From assembly GCA_022494885.1 (NCBI GenBank), contig JAGVSM010002431.1:1-64000 (forward strand): DNA of 64,000 bases, read 5' to 3'. This DNA comes from Micrasema longulum. Its lineage: Eukaryota > Arthropoda > Insecta > Trichoptera > Brachycentridae. The position numbers and the translations under genes were made by a program. The notes under the pieces are model-generated. The model saw only the letters and a list, made by a program, of their open reading frames with translations, ran no database searches and was not told the origin of the DNA. Below, in pieces: positions 45,770-57,714 of the stretch; position 1 is the stretch's first letter; each line of letters opens with the position of its first letter.

Positions 45770-46230
45770 AATTACAACAGAGATGGAGAACATTTTAGAG
45801 AAGGAAATATGGAAGTCTAGGCATTTACAGGGCTTATGACCTCTCATTGGCTGGTTTAAGCGGCCACTTTACACAATTTGTTGGCTTTTGTGAAGTAAAA
45901 GAGCTGAAACTTTTATCATGTGGGTGGAGATGCATCCCGCTGAACCAATTCTACTACTAGGTAACGGCTGGAAAAGTACATGATAAAGGTTTCAGCTCTT
46001 TTACTTCACAAAAGCCAACAGATGGAAGAGTTGAGGAAATGTGGGTGTTTGAATATAGGCAGAATAGTGAATGTTACACAATGTGTAAAGTGGTTGTTTA
46101 AACAAACCAATGACAGGCCACAAGCCCTGTAAATGCCTAGACTTCCATATTCCCTTCTCAAAAAAGTTTTCCCCCCTCTGTTGCAACAAATTTAGATCTA
46201 AATAACTCCTTAGGGAGGAAATCCAGCCTG
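45770..46230. repeat. Foldback element, copy B (long arms)
   Basis: The outer arms match copy A (acaacagagatggagaac at 45775; complement at about 46175). The inner arms are gttggcttttgtgaagtaaa and agagctgaaacttttatcatg (to 45921) against catgataaaggtttcagctc from 45979. Both arms are largely paired over about 150 bp, with extra unpaired sequence in the right arm. Confidence 0.8.
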
Positions 46231-46572
46231 TCTACAAACATTTGGACGTACTCGAAACATTGTTAAATATAGATATTTTAAAAAGGCACGTGGTGCTTGA
46301 TCAGGGCATTATTTTTTTATGATCGGTAGATAACTATGTACTTCATGAGTTCAATATGAAAAAATAACTATTTTTTGTTACACTGAAAAATACGTTCATT
46401 GAATATTTAGTAGCAAAATAGTGTTAGAATAAATATAAATACGGTGTGTAAATAGTATATAAGACTGTTAACATAGAACTAAATAAATGAAATATTAAAA
46501 AAAAAGGCCTGTGCGTCTGAAAATAATATTATGTTTATTGAATATCAAACAAGATGAAACACCCACGCAAAA

Positions 46573-47835
46573 CACCGGGAGCGCAGGATGGAATTGGAAA
46601 AACGAGGATGAAAGTAGGTAAAGTAGTGAGACAGCAGGCCAATGTGCGGTAACCATATGTACGACAGGTGCACAAATGTAGACATCCGTGCATTTTGTAA
46701 GGCCCAGATAAGCATTATTGACAAAAGCGAGAAAGGAGTTCTGCGTTGGTTTGGACACGTAGAGCGTACGGACAGTGAAAAAACGCCTGAAAAGATTTAC
46801 AATGCGAATGTTGACGGACGGATCAAACTTAGGATTAATGTTTTAAAGTGTTCGGTCACGTCCTTCACTAGGGCCCAGAAACTATTTTTTCGCTACAAAA
46901 TGAATGGCCAGAATCTAATACGAACATAAAATGTTAAGGATCTGGGCGTTAGATTTGTGAGCACCCTGACATTTCGTAAACACAGAGACAATCAGTGGTA
47001 ATGCATTGAATATGTTAGGATTTGTTCTGCGTACTGCCAGGGTTTTTGGAAAATACTCGCGTACTGAGAACTCTTTACAACTCCTTGGTGCGAAGTAGAC
47101 TCGAGAGTGGCTCGATGATTTGGGGGCCACATGAACTGAAGTGCTCTCTTATGATAGAGAAAATCCAAAGGGGGTTTCTGACATATTTTTACATGAGAGA
47201 GTGCGGGTATTATCCATGGCTCTACCCAACCGAGTTTCTCCAGGGTATGCTTGGCTACAACAGTTTAGAGACTAGAAAGAATGTGTCTTTGATTACACAT
47301 TTTTATCGATTGTTGCGCGGTATGATCGATAATCCTTAGATTATGATGAGCATCGGTTTGTATGTTTCTGATAATTACCTAAGACAGCATCAGCGATTGT
47401 TATGTCTGTTAGAAGGACTACCGCTATGCTGAACAACATCGCTCTGGATGTTGATCTGTTCCATGTATCTGAGGGGGTTTTCCGGAGCAGGATTTTCCTA
47501 CTATTTTGACAAGAGTCTCTTTATGTATTTTTTGTCTTTTTATAATATGTACGACTTAAATTTTAGTTTTGTAATGTATGTATTATTTTAAATAAATTGA
47601 ATTGAAAACGGATCTGCATCCACTATCTGTGACGAGGAAGACCGAGAAAGACATAGCATGACCAAATCCAACAAATACTTTAAGATGGACATGTCGGAAG
47701 TTGGAATAATCGGTGGGCGTGAATAAAAAGATGTATGAATGTGGGGGAAGCGAGATCTGTATGCAAAGACAGATAAATGTGGCGTTCTATCCTCTCTGCC
47801 TACCCTTACAGCGAAACGGCGTGGTTGTTTGTTTG
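46573..47835 (+). pseudogene. LINE-A 3' fragment interrupted by LINE-B
   Basis: The LINE-A C-terminal blocks run at 46640-46824 (MYDRCTNVDIRAFCKAQISIIDK, LRWFGHVERTD) and resume after 47614 with agaccgagaaagacatagca to gatgtatgaatgtggg and a ggcgttctatcctctctgcc 3' tail. The break is the LINE-B insertion at 46825-47607. Confidence 0.8.
46825..47607 (+). mobile_element. LINE-B, 783-bp truncated insertion with 7-bp target duplication
   Basis: ACGGATC occurs at 46818-46824 and 47608-47614, flanking sequence whose frame matches the 22800-23987 copy from KCSVTSFTRAQ onward (VLRTLYNSLVRSRLESGSM, ECGYYPWLYPTEFLQGML). It ends aaataaattgaattgaaa. The two copies share long identical stretches, including about 110 bp near 47060-47170. 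A few small indels break the frame, so it is dead. Confidence 0.85.
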
Positions 47836-49060
47836 TTTTATAAAACACCGTAATTTTGATCGTAGGTAGGTATTTAATGTAAATAGGATAGATATTAGGA
47901 ACCTTCCTATTTGATCCGAAATGGCGTTCCGGTAAGTTTATCACTATTATTTTCCGATTGAGATATTTGCGTCGAGTTCAATTCATTCAAAATTACGTTT
48001 GTAGGCTGTCGGGGGTAGGTTTGGCGCGAACCAGCCTCGAGTTTCAGTCAAAATTTGGCGTCGTACCGAATGCACGCCATGCTCGGCTATTTCGTCGGGG
48101 AAAATAAGAGTTTCACAGATAAAACAATATTCATAACTTCTTTTTGATTACCGAAAAATTTACTCTACCTATTTTTGGGTTTGAAATAAAATGTGCGAGT
48201 TGTTTAAATTGGTGATAAGTTAAAATTTAAAATATGCGGTTAACATATGAATACGAATATCACGAATAAACGAAAAAGTGCCACCATGGGTAACTATTTA
48301 TAAATTATACAATTTTATAGGCAAACATTGTATTCGATTAATTCACTGGTAAATTTTGTTGCCGGCCTACGATCTGTAGACAAGTTATGTAATTACTTAA
48401 TTTAATGTATAATATTAAGTTAAAAAACGTCTTCATTTTTCATTTAAATTCTTTGTAATAAAAAATGAATGATAATATTCATGAACTTATAAGAAGTTGA
48501 AAATACTGAAAAATAATGAAAAACTACTGAGGTAAAATGAAACAAAATAATTTGTTTTCTCTATTTTATGTTTTCGTTGTCAATTCTCCATTTTATTTTA
48601 TTTTTCTTTACTGGACGTAAGAGTCGCCTGTTTTTTTTTATCTTAACAAATATTTAAATAATGGTATGATTCAATTGTGTAATGCAATCGTATATATCAA
48701 ACATAAAACCTAATATCTTATTTTTTTAATATGTGTAGGTAACTATTAGGTACTGAATAAAAACACACCTTTTTTTAATACATATCCAATTCGATGCGAT
48801 GATCCGTTAATTACAAACTAAATACAAGTAGACCAACGGAGTAACGCGGTCTGTTAGAATGTGAATTTATTTACGTTAATGTTGTTTTATTTAGAAAAAT
48901 CTGTAAAATTGATGTAGTTTAAAAATATGGTTACTAATCGGTTTTTTTTTACACTTTCGAGTATTTCGTATTTTGACTACAAAGAGTGATCACAAATATT
49001 ACAATAAATAATTGACATTTTCAAGTCCATTGTTTTAAATACCTCACAGGGTGTTCTTTA
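47836..49060. other. Spacer, no recognised gene
   Basis: AT-rich apart from a GC-richer patch at about 47998-48100 (gtaggctgtcgggggtaggt, ...ctatttcgtcggggaaa). That patch may be a promoter or a scrap of a mobile element; neither can be supported. Confidence 0.25.
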
Positions 49061-49404
49061 AACCCTGTCACATCCGAAACCACGATGGTAGTAGAGGCAA
49101 GAAGACATATTAACATATTTAAAACAATATTTAGAACGCAGAAATTAATAAAAATATATATTAAAAAAATCAAATGGTGTCTTACTTCTGCAGGGGAGAA
49201 GCGAGGGGGGCGTGGCCATGTATTTGACGGTGTATCAGACTCCACCCCTCCCCTCTCCTCACTTCATCCTTGCAGAAGTAAGCAACCATTTGTTTTTTTT
49301 AATATTTAATTTTGTAAATTTTATTCGTTCTAAAAATGTATTTTAATGTGCCAATATGTCTTCTTGGTCATACTGATCATCGTGGTTTCGGATGTGACAG
49401 GGTT
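49061..49404. mobile_element. TA-flanked foldback MITE, copy 2 (344 bp)
   Basis: Ends AACCCTGTCACATCCGAAAC and complement at 49404, TA outside each (49059-49060, 49405-49406). Inner arms caaatggtgtcttacttctg / cagaagtaagcaaccatttg surround a GC-rich centre. Outside the TA, ACAGGGTGTTCT (from 49046) and AATAACACCCTGT (to 49419) are themselves an inverted pair, so it may sit in the centre of another palindrome. Confidence 0.82.
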
Positions 49405-49419
49405 TAAATAACACCCTGT

Positions 49420-50700
49420 ATAGTACGTACTGAGATCGCATGTCTTTCAAACAACGACTCCATTTTTGCATCAGTTGATAAATTTTTATGCTTTGAAGAA
49501 AGTTACAATAAAAATAATATTATTGCGTAGACCGTGATATTAGGATTAACCGTGAAAATGTACGAGAAGATAAAAAAATAAAATTCTTACATATATTATA
49601 ATACTCGTTTGTAGGTGTATAGATTGCCTACATACCTAAATCGTTGTCGACGTAGTTGATTTGTTCAAATATAGGTTACGCTGTTTTTTGCACATTCTTT
49701 GAGCGTCAACAAAATTATTAGATTAATAAATAATTATTTATTAATTGTCAACTAAAGATTAATGATTTGTTTCGTCGGAGTTATAGTCGAACCTCTAGAT
49801 GCCTTGTAAAATCAATAGATAATTTTCTGTTTTTCGGTCGCTTTCATCAGGCAGGGTCAGCGTGAATAAATTAGTACCTACGTCAAAAATAGTTTCCAAG
49901 CGATTTCATCTATACTCGCTGAGAAGCCCGTCGTTTACATAATTTCAGCCTATCTGCCGTGGTTCTAAATTAAATTATTTTTACATGCACATTATAATAA
50001 AATTGTAACTAATTATCGTATCCTGAAAATAAAGATGTATGTATAATATGTGCCTGTGTATATCAATTTATAAATTTTGTGTTTTTTTTTATTTTTTATT
50101 AGTGTTAAATTTTCTCAATTTTTACAATTGTTTATTTTTTTTATTTATTGTATCATTTTGTTTTGCATTTTTTGTATTATTTTGTTTTGCATTTTTTGTT
50201 TCTTTTTTATAATATTTTGTAAACTTGCCAAACACAAGAGCCAGATTCTTTTTTGGCAAGTTCAACCTTAAGCGTTCCATTTTTTACTGTATGTATTGTT
50301 TTTTTTTATGCTAATAAAGGTCTTTATTTAAAAAAATTAAAAAGTATTTGCGTAATTGAGTTCCACTATCGAATACTAAAAACAGGTAACATTGACGGAA
50401 TTACATAATATGTAAGAAATATTAACTTCGAAACTTTTTTTTTGTAAAGTATATAGAATTAAAATAATATATTGAAAAATCAAGTGAATCTGCTTAAAAA
50501 GCTAATTTACTTCTCTTAAACTTCCAACCTACTTTATTCAATGTATATTTTTAATCGATATCAATTTTATGTTGATAGAATTTCATTCGTCGATGTGCTT
50601 TATAGCTGTAAGATGTTGGTTAATCTAGCTTCCGTGTGTAAATGTTATCAACTATTAAATTATTTTATACCTTCATAAATTTCTTTGATTTATTCTTTTA
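49420..50700. other. Spacer; possible LINE tail at 50290-50335
   Basis: AT-rich. A direct 22-bp repeat (ttttgttttgcattttttgt) occurs twice at about 50155-50200. tgctaataaaggtctttatt at 50310 resembles a LINE 3' terminus. No gene is seen. Confidence 0.3.
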
Positions 50701-51226
50701 CTAGCTTTTACCCACCGCTTCGCTCGCGCGGTATAATAGAGAAATGATAAAGTTACGAATTAGTTGTGTCGTTTATCAATAAGAATTTTCTGGATAGAAT
50801 AATATATTTTATTGGAATTGAAAGTCCTTGATCTTCCAACTATAGTTATGAAAGAAATACGATGATCCAAAAGTTTATATATATACGTAGCATCGTTATT
50901 CTGTTCACAAATCCAAAGTCCTATTACAAAACTGAAACGAAAAGCAAACCAAACTAACCACAGATAAAGCAAGTAAATTATAAAAATTTAAAGAATTAAT
51001 TTCTAATTCGTTCTTTCTGACATCCCGCCTACTTATTTTCAAATAATGTTGCTCATTGTAGATAAATTATATATTTTTTCAATTATATATTTAAAAAAAA
51101 ATCAGTATGAAAAACAAGTATCCCGTTTTACTTCTCACCTCTCCGGATATTCCTATAGAAAAAACTATGTAAATCGGTCTCTCCGTTGAGAGTTACACAC
51201 TTTCACGTTAATAATACAAGTATGGA
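50701..51226. repeat. Widespread interspersed repeat (ctagctttt...cgcttcgctcgc type)
   Basis: It starts ctagcttttacccaccgctt, a start familiar from very common interspersed repeats in insects, and ends with atgtaaatcggtctctccgt and a ttaataatacaagtatgga terminus of matching type. No coding content. The family link is from memory of such repeats, not from a search. Confidence 0.5.
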
Positions 51227-51384
51227 TTTATTTCGTAAAATATCACACCTCCCCCCACCCTTTATGAAAATTTGAATGAGACACTCAACGAGACAACAAC
51301 AGATTATTACTTCGAAACTAAAATCTTTATTTATTGTTTTATTCATTATTGAATTTATTTCGTATAATATCACACCCCCACCCC

Positions 51385-51440
51385 GAGGTGCATAGGGTAC
51401 TATATCGCAACACTTAATGCAGCGTATCTCGATCATCTGT
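51385..51440 (-). repeat. SINE-1 short fragment
   Basis: gaggtgcatagggtactata and gcagcgtatctcgatcatct match the complement of the SINE-1 body near 18914-18960. It abuts the LINE-D 3' end. Confidence 0.4.
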
Positions 51441-51444
51441 TATT

Positions 51445-52077
51445 ATTATGGATAACTTATATAGCGCCATTTTCGAAATATAATACCTCAAGGGCGCTTT
51501 ACAAAGTGACTATATAAAGATATCATTTTTTTTTTAAATTTAAGAAAAACAATGTATTTTGTCACCACACGCTAAGGATTTATTCAAATGATTTAGAGAA
51601 AAAGCGGGTTTTAAGTTTCTTCCGAAACATCACTTCACTCTCACAGTTTCGGACCTCTGCTACGAGAGCATTTCATGCCGTAGAGCCTGCGACCGCAAAT
51701 GCGCGTTCGCCGAATTTAGTGCGCTGTTTGCGTAGAAGTATAATAACTTTTCCTTTCGACGTAGATGTAGCTGATTTAAGCGTAAGACGTCTGTCAGCTA
51801 GTTCATCTGGAATGCGGAGTTCCTTTAGATATTCTGGAGCAGAGTTGTGCAGTGACTTATAAGTACATAAGCCAACAGAGTTTGTATTCCACCCTCTGTG
51901 GAAAACGTAGCCAGTGTAATTCCAAAAGTAGTGGAGTGATATGACTGAGCTTAGAGATTCCAAAAATAAGTCTCGCTGCGGCATTCGATACAGACTGTAG
52001 GCGAGTCATTTTATTAATTGGTAGACCTGCGTAGCCATTACAATAATCGACTCTAGACACTACAAACACATTTATTA
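51445..52077 (-). pseudogene. LINE-D: CR1/L2-like reverse transcriptase C-terminus
   Basis: On the - strand from 52077: FVVSRVDYCNGY, LPINKMTRLQSVSNAAARLIFG, HITPLLLELHWLRFPQRVEYKLCWLMY, a frameshift, then YKSLHNSAPEYLKELRIP, RRLTLKSATSTSKGKV, RTKFGERAFAVAGSTAWNAL and a 3' tail down to ggataacttatatagcgcc at about 51452. The SRVDYCN and LHWLxxxQRVEYK blocks are diagnostic of the CR1/L2 LINE group. The copy is 5'-truncated and has at least one frameshift. Confidence 0.85.
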
Positions 52078-53370
52078 ATTGACCCCAAACACAGTAGGCG
52101 AATGCGCCAATTGCTATACTGCGAAACCGATTTATTCCTACTCGATTTTATTTTTCAGGATTTTTACCTGAGAGTAATTATCGAGTCGAAAACACTCGTC
52201 GAGGGTTTTAGTTTTATTTCACGCACAGAACTGTAATTCTTCATCCGCCTGGACACAGTCAAAAAATAAAATGTCACAAAATAAAAAAGGTTATACACTA
52301 GCATATTAAAAAAAATTATATATATTAGGTGCTAACATCAGCTTTGTTTGTTTTTTTTCAAATGAAGAGAACAAAAGGAATGACAAAAAAAATACAATAA
52401 ATCGGTCAATGTCATTAATTTTTACAACAGATTAGTAAATAATTCACAGCATCTTCACCGTACACTGCGCAAATATCGCGAGCAGCTTTGGCAGCTTTAT
52501 TCCCTCGATTTAGCGAACAAAAGGAGGTGTCGAAAATGCTCAATTTTACCTACTCTATATTCCATTTTGAAAGTTTGTAATAAAATAAAATAATATATGT
52601 AACGGAAAGTAAATACAAGTACAAGTACTTAGCATAAATATTATATAGTAAAAGTTATCCTCATAATGTAATTAAGACACATTTTATATATATTTCTACT
52701 GACATATTGAAACCATGGTATAAATTGGATAATATGTTTTGCTTTTATGAGAAAAATAAAATAAAATGAGTATAAAAGCAAACACAATATCTTGTAGAAC
52801 ATTTTTTTTTCGAATGACCTTTACCATTTTGTTTAACCTTTGGTGATCATTTTTTAATTTTTAATAAAACAGACACAATTTATGTTACCTATTATTTATT
52901 TTATATATACTATTTTTAGGCTTTCTACATCTTTTATCTTTTTATGTAGCACATTAGTTTTGACTGTATAATTCTCAACGGCAGTCTTTTTCGTAATTTA
53001 GGTTTCATACGTGGCATTGTTAGCAAAAAATGTTTTTTAAATATTTATTTTATGATATTTTTAAAGTATATGTTTTAGAACGACTTTTTAAGAATTACAA
53101 TTGATAACAATTACATAATTTAAAAAACGTATTTGGAAAAGAAAGTAAGGAAGTAAGTTTGTATGTTTTTTGTAATTTGATGAATTGTATATATATATTG
53201 TGATATGTATATTTTACTGTTGTGAACTAAAAAATATAAATAATAATAAAACTAATTTGAAGGTTTTCGTATATCATAAAGTGCATTTAAAAAATATTCC
53301 TTTAAAAACGCATTTTTGATTTATACTCACTGGCAAGTAGTTAAATGTGTTGTATGTTTTTTAGATGTAC
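52078..53370. other. AT-rich spacer
   Basis: Nothing recognised. It contains long A/T runs and no open frame of interest. Confidence 0.3.
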
Positions 53371-53372
53371 AA

Positions 53373-53805
53373 TTGAACGTAGTTATACAGAAAGCAGCCA
53401 GCTATAGAAAAGTGAAACTGAGATAATAGCCATTTTGTGAAAAGAGTGAATTATAAAATCTACACAATAGTTGGAATGTTTTTGACTTTAACAAACGATA
53501 AGCAATGAATACATAAGTTTTTTCGAATATTACAAACAAGAATCTTATTATGTATTTGACCAGTTTACAAGATTTTTAAAGTACCATAAGATTTTTCTAG
53601 TTTTGTGAGTGTTTTCTGCGAATTGAGAAATGCCGTTTTTGTGATCGACATCTTTTTCCGAAGGTGATTAATACAGTTTTTTGTATGAAAGCGGTCTGGC
53701 TGTATACGCTAAAAAGCAGAACATAGAATCGACCTTACTGCACACGATAACATCAATGTATCATTTTTCCAAAATTGTGGACTGGCTGTTTTCTGCATAA
53801 CTACG
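53373..53805. mobile_element. MITE unit 1 (CGTAGTTATGCAGAAAGC family)
   Basis: It begins gaacgtagttatacagaaag with cagccag following, and ends with the complement (ctggctgttttctgcataac, tacg). The interior reads gaaactgagataatagccat, then ...cataagatttttctagtttt, gtgatcgacatctttttccg and aggtgattaatacagttttt. About 430 bp, non-coding, immediately followed by a second unit. Confidence 0.7.
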
Positions 53806-53822
53806 AACAATTGTTCAATTGA

Positions 53823-54533
53823 ACGTAGTTATGCAGAAAGCACCCAGTTATGGAAAAGTGAAACTGAGATAATGGCACCTTTATGAAAAGATGAAAATAA
53901 TCGAATCTACACAACAGTTAGAATGTTTTTTATATTTTTTTATTTTATTTATTTACTTGAGTTAGTTAATATTACATTGTATATTAACTAATATATTTAC
54001 AATTATAACAAGTACTTATTAAATATTTCTTACATAACTACATTATTACAATAAACATAACATTTTTTTTTTAAATCCGTAAGTTTTCTTTCATTCTTCA
54101 TACTTTCAGGCATCTCATCATACAGTGTTAACCCTTTATACATTAAGCTATTTTGTGATTTTGTTTTTTTCTTAAGTGGTAGTCTTATCCTATTTCTATT
54201 TCTTGTCCTATATTTTTGACTTTGACAAATGATAAACAATGCATACATTAGTTTTTTTTTTATATTACAAACAAAAATCTTACTATGTATATGACCAGTT
54301 TTAATAATTTTTAAAGTGCCGTAAGATTTTTCAAGTGATCTGAGTGTTTTCCGCAAATTGAGAAATGGCTTTTTTGTGATCGACACCATTTTCAGAAGGT
54401 GATTAATACAGTTTTTTGTATGAAAGCGATCTGGTTGTTTTTAGCAGAACATAGAATTGACCTCACTGCACCCGATAACACCAATATCTATTTTTTTCAA
54501 AATTTTGGACTGGCTGCTTTCTGCATAACAACG
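53823..54533. mobile_element. MITE unit 2, split by a LINE 3' end
   Basis: The same ends and interior as unit 1 (gaacgtagttatgcagaaag at 53821-53840; ctggctgctttctgcataac near 54510). It is interrupted at about 53935-54212 by a LINE fragment; the interior resumes with tttttgactttgacaaatga. Confidence 0.7.
53935..54212 (-). pseudogene. LINE-G 3' end inserted in MITE unit 2
   Basis: On the - strand: YRTRNRNRIRLPLKKKTKSQNSLMYKGL, LYDEMPESMKNERKLTDLKKKCYVYC, then a stop and an A-rich tail (complement of the T-rich run at 53930-53950). This is the RT C-terminal thumb/tail seen in several insect LINEs. It is 5'-truncated. Confidence 0.7.
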
Positions 54534-55600
54534 TTTAATTAATAACCTTTTTTCATTTCATATGTATTTTAAGTTTGATTCATTTTGCCATTGTTGATTG
54601 TTTGTTCTAGTTACTTAAATTATTTTTTATCATAATTATTGCTTTGTTTTTTACACATATATTACTTATTAAAGCACGTTTATAATTTTCTCCTTTCTTT
54701 GCAGTGTGCTGGGTGTACTGGGTATTGCAATACTTAGTACTTATTTTTATTTATATGTTTTATTAGAATGTCTAAAAAAACTTTCTGTATGTATATTGTA
54801 TACGTATTCGAATGTACAAATTGCTATTTTTTATTCCTTTTCATTGTATCTTTTAATCTATGTGAAACATCTCTTCACTTAAGCTTTCCCATGGCTAGCA
54901 CATAAACAGATATGAGTTTACCTTACAAGCGCAGGAAAACTTAGATGCGTTACGTGTAAAAGCCCTCCGGGCATTTATGTGAATTAATTAGCGGCTTCCG
55001 TGGTGTAGCGGTTAAGACTCTTAATTCACATACGGAAGGTTCCGTGTTCGATTTCCGGTGAGAACACAGACATTAAATGTGATTTTTTTCTGTAGCCTTG
55101 GTGTTCTGTGATTTAATTAAAGCACTGTAATTGGGCCTCTTGGCCTGTTGTGGCGCAAATTTTTTATGTATATCTTTATTAATTCATTGCATAGTGCATG
55201 TCGATGGTCTGGAGACGAACGTGCTAATTATAGAATTGGTAATTTTTCAGGCATGCAGTTTAAAGTTTGACAAGTTGTTTTTTTGTCTTTGTTTTCATGT
55301 CTCTTATTATAAATATGTAACTACGATTAAGGAAAAGATGAACATGTATTGTTTTAGTGAGTGCAAATGGCACGACATGCTCATTTAACACATTTGGCGT
55401 TCAAATGTCCAAACTAAATTTTTTCTACTTTTTAGCACGTTTATTTTTTCATATTTTTAATTTTTAAAAGGAATTACCCACCTAGCCTTTATTGTAGACA
55501 TTTGTCAGCAGGTAGGATAGATATAAAAAAAATCGATATAAAATATAAAAAAAATCAACTCCACGAATCTTAAAACCCTGTGTTTAGTTAGAACCCACAA
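54534..55600. other. Spacer with one tRNA-like SINE head
   Basis: Nothing recognised besides the tRNA-like block at 54990. Confidence 0.3.
54990..55075 (+). repeat. tRNA-like SINE head
   Basis: gcggcttccgtggtgtagcgg (box A-like), then gttccgtgttcgatttccgg (box B) 40 bases later. Acceptor and D arms do not pair well, so it is a SINE-type relic and not a functional tRNA. It does not match the three other SINE families. Confidence 0.5.
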
Positions 55601-56180
55601 TACTATTTATTTATTTATTTAACTTTTTGTTAAAAAGTTATTTGTACATTGGCGGGTTTATTGCCAAATGGCAATTTCTTCCAACCAACTAATAAAATAA
55701 AAGTTTTATTTTTATAGTTCAAGTTACAGAACATATTCAATAGAAAAAAAGATTAAAAAGTTAAAGATATATAAAAATAGAAATAAACGTAATAAATTAC
55801 CTTAAATCAAAACTATTACTCAATGGGAAAAAGGAAAAAAAAGAGGAAAGAGGAAAGGAGGAAAGATTAAGGAAGAGAAAGGAGATGTTTCTTCAGACAT
55901 GATTTAAACAGAGATAATGTAGTAACATATTTGATGGTGGATGGGAGATGATTCCACAGTCAAGCCGCATGGACACTATATGAGTTAGAGAAGAAAGAGG
56001 AATTGTGGATGGGTATTAAGAGAGTGCCTTGAGAATTAGAACGAAAAGGTAAACCATGAACTGATAAGCGTTGAAAATTTTCACGCAGGTATATAGGAGC
56101 GTTAGGACTATGAAGTACATTGAATAGAAGTGAGAGGGAGTGATAGTCTCTCCGCTGTCTAATTTTGAGTCATTTCAGTT
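55600..56180 (-). pseudogene. LINE-F 3' end, reverse orientation
   Basis: On the - strand from about 56120: LLFNVLHSPNAPIYLREN, LPFRSNSQGTLLIPIHNSS, SYSVHAA, a stop, LWNHLPSTIKYVTTLSLFK and SCLKKHLLSLP. This is a LINE RT C-terminus ending in a purine-rich 3' UTR (on the + strand the stretch 55820-55890 is AG-rich). One in-frame stop interrupts the LWN block. Confidence 0.7.
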
Positions 56181-56884
56181 GCCTACGAATACTACAGGAA
56201 AAATAGAAAATTAATTAACTGACTTGATTGATGATGATGGAAATTGTAGTAGTTTGCATAAAATAAAAGTTGATTCTTTTTATTAACACCAAAACATAAG
56301 TAGGTACAGATCATTGTAAATACGATTGTTGCGGTAACGTAGTGTTATTAATAGTAGGTATGGGATATTTCTACATGTACATACCTAAAATTTACAATAA
56401 ATTCTAGATGTTTGCGAGGCATGTGTTTGGCATATTTCCGGTTTGTACCTAAAGAGCTTCACCTCTGAATACTTTGTAGGTTGGTGTAAAGTGCGCCATT
56501 ATTTACGCGTAAGGGTTAGATATGGAGATGTTACCTCTACCCCTATTATGGAATGGGTTTTTAAATGTTTATTAAGTACCGTAACGATACCCCTATATTA
56601 TAAACCCGGAAGTGAAAAGAGTATTCCTAACAACCCGAAATTCGACAAGTGCGGGATCTTCAGGGTTAGAAAATATTTTTGGTTTTGCCACTTTTATTTT
56701 TATGTTCAAATCCATGTTTTGGAGTTATAGACATTCTCAGAGGGTGAATGAGGCAAATATATTTTTATAAAAATACTGGTGTAGCGTGCGGTGGTTAATT
56801 TAATAATAAAAAAAAATAGTTAAATGCCCTTGAGGTACTTGTAATCTATCACGAAAGTAGCGCTGCATAGGTTATCCGTGTACC
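56181..56884. other. Spacer, no recognised gene
   Basis: A 95-codon + strand open frame (56443-56730) has no recognisable domain. No repeat is identified. Confidence 0.25.
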
Positions 56885-57465
56885 ACATTGTGTAACGTTC
56901 ACCATTCTGTCTATATTTGAACATTTATATAACTTTAATTCATCCAAATGTTGATGTTAGTAAAGTTAAAGAGCTAAAACCTTTACTGATGCCGGTAGGA
57001 TTCATCTGATTGAATTATTTCACCTGCATACTGGGCAACGCTTGAAAATATTTGAAAATTTTAAAACTTCTTGCATCAAGTGGATTTATCAATAATATTT
57101 TGAGTTTGTTCAAATTTTTGTAGACAAGAACTAGATTCAGCCCCCTAGGAAACATGAAAATATTACAACAGAGATGAATATCATTTTAGAGTGACTAGAC
57201 ATCTACAAGGCTTATGACCTGTCATTAGCTGGTTAATCTCACTCGCGTCAGTAAAGGTTTCAGCTCTCTAACTCCATAAACATCAGCAGATAAAATAATT
57301 GAAGGAATATTGGTGTTCAAATATTGGCAGAATGGTAAATGTTATCCGTGTGTAAAGTGGCCACTCAAATCAGCCAATCACAGGTCATAGCTCTGTAGAT
57401 GCCAAAACTGCTATATTCTCTTCTCTAAAATGTTATTCATATCTGTTGTAATATGTTTAATATTA
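56885..57465. repeat. Foldback element, copy C (nested arms)
   Basis: gtaacgttcaccattctgtc and agagctaaaacctttactga (56894-56986) are complements of gtaaaggtttcagctctcta and gcagaatggtaaatgttatc (57255-57350). Outer acaacagagatgaatatcat at 57169 pairs with cttctctaaaatgttattca and the bases that follow, at about 57420-57455. The order differs from copies A and B, implying rearrangement. Confidence 0.65.
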
Positions 57466-57587
57466 TTTTTGTACCATTAAAAATCTCCACTAGCAAGCCA
57501 CAAAAAAAAACAATATGCTTTATATAAAGCGTTTACATTTATGTGTATTTATATTTTAATATATAATTTATTTACAAGCACTTTCGA

Positions 57588-57672
57588 CAAAATTCAGAAA
57601 TGAGTTGTGCGTTGATTTGGACATGTAGGGTGAATGGACCCTGAAGGAACGTCTTAAAAGATTTGTAATGTA
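57588..57672 (+). repeat. LINE-A fragment
   Basis: gagttgtgcgttgatttggac and gtagggtgaatgga match the LRWFGHVERMD-coding part of LINE-A near 29821, diverged. Confidence 0.5.
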
Positions 57673-57714
57673 TTTATTTAGATAGTTGTAAAAAAAGCTT
57701 AAACAACTATTCAC

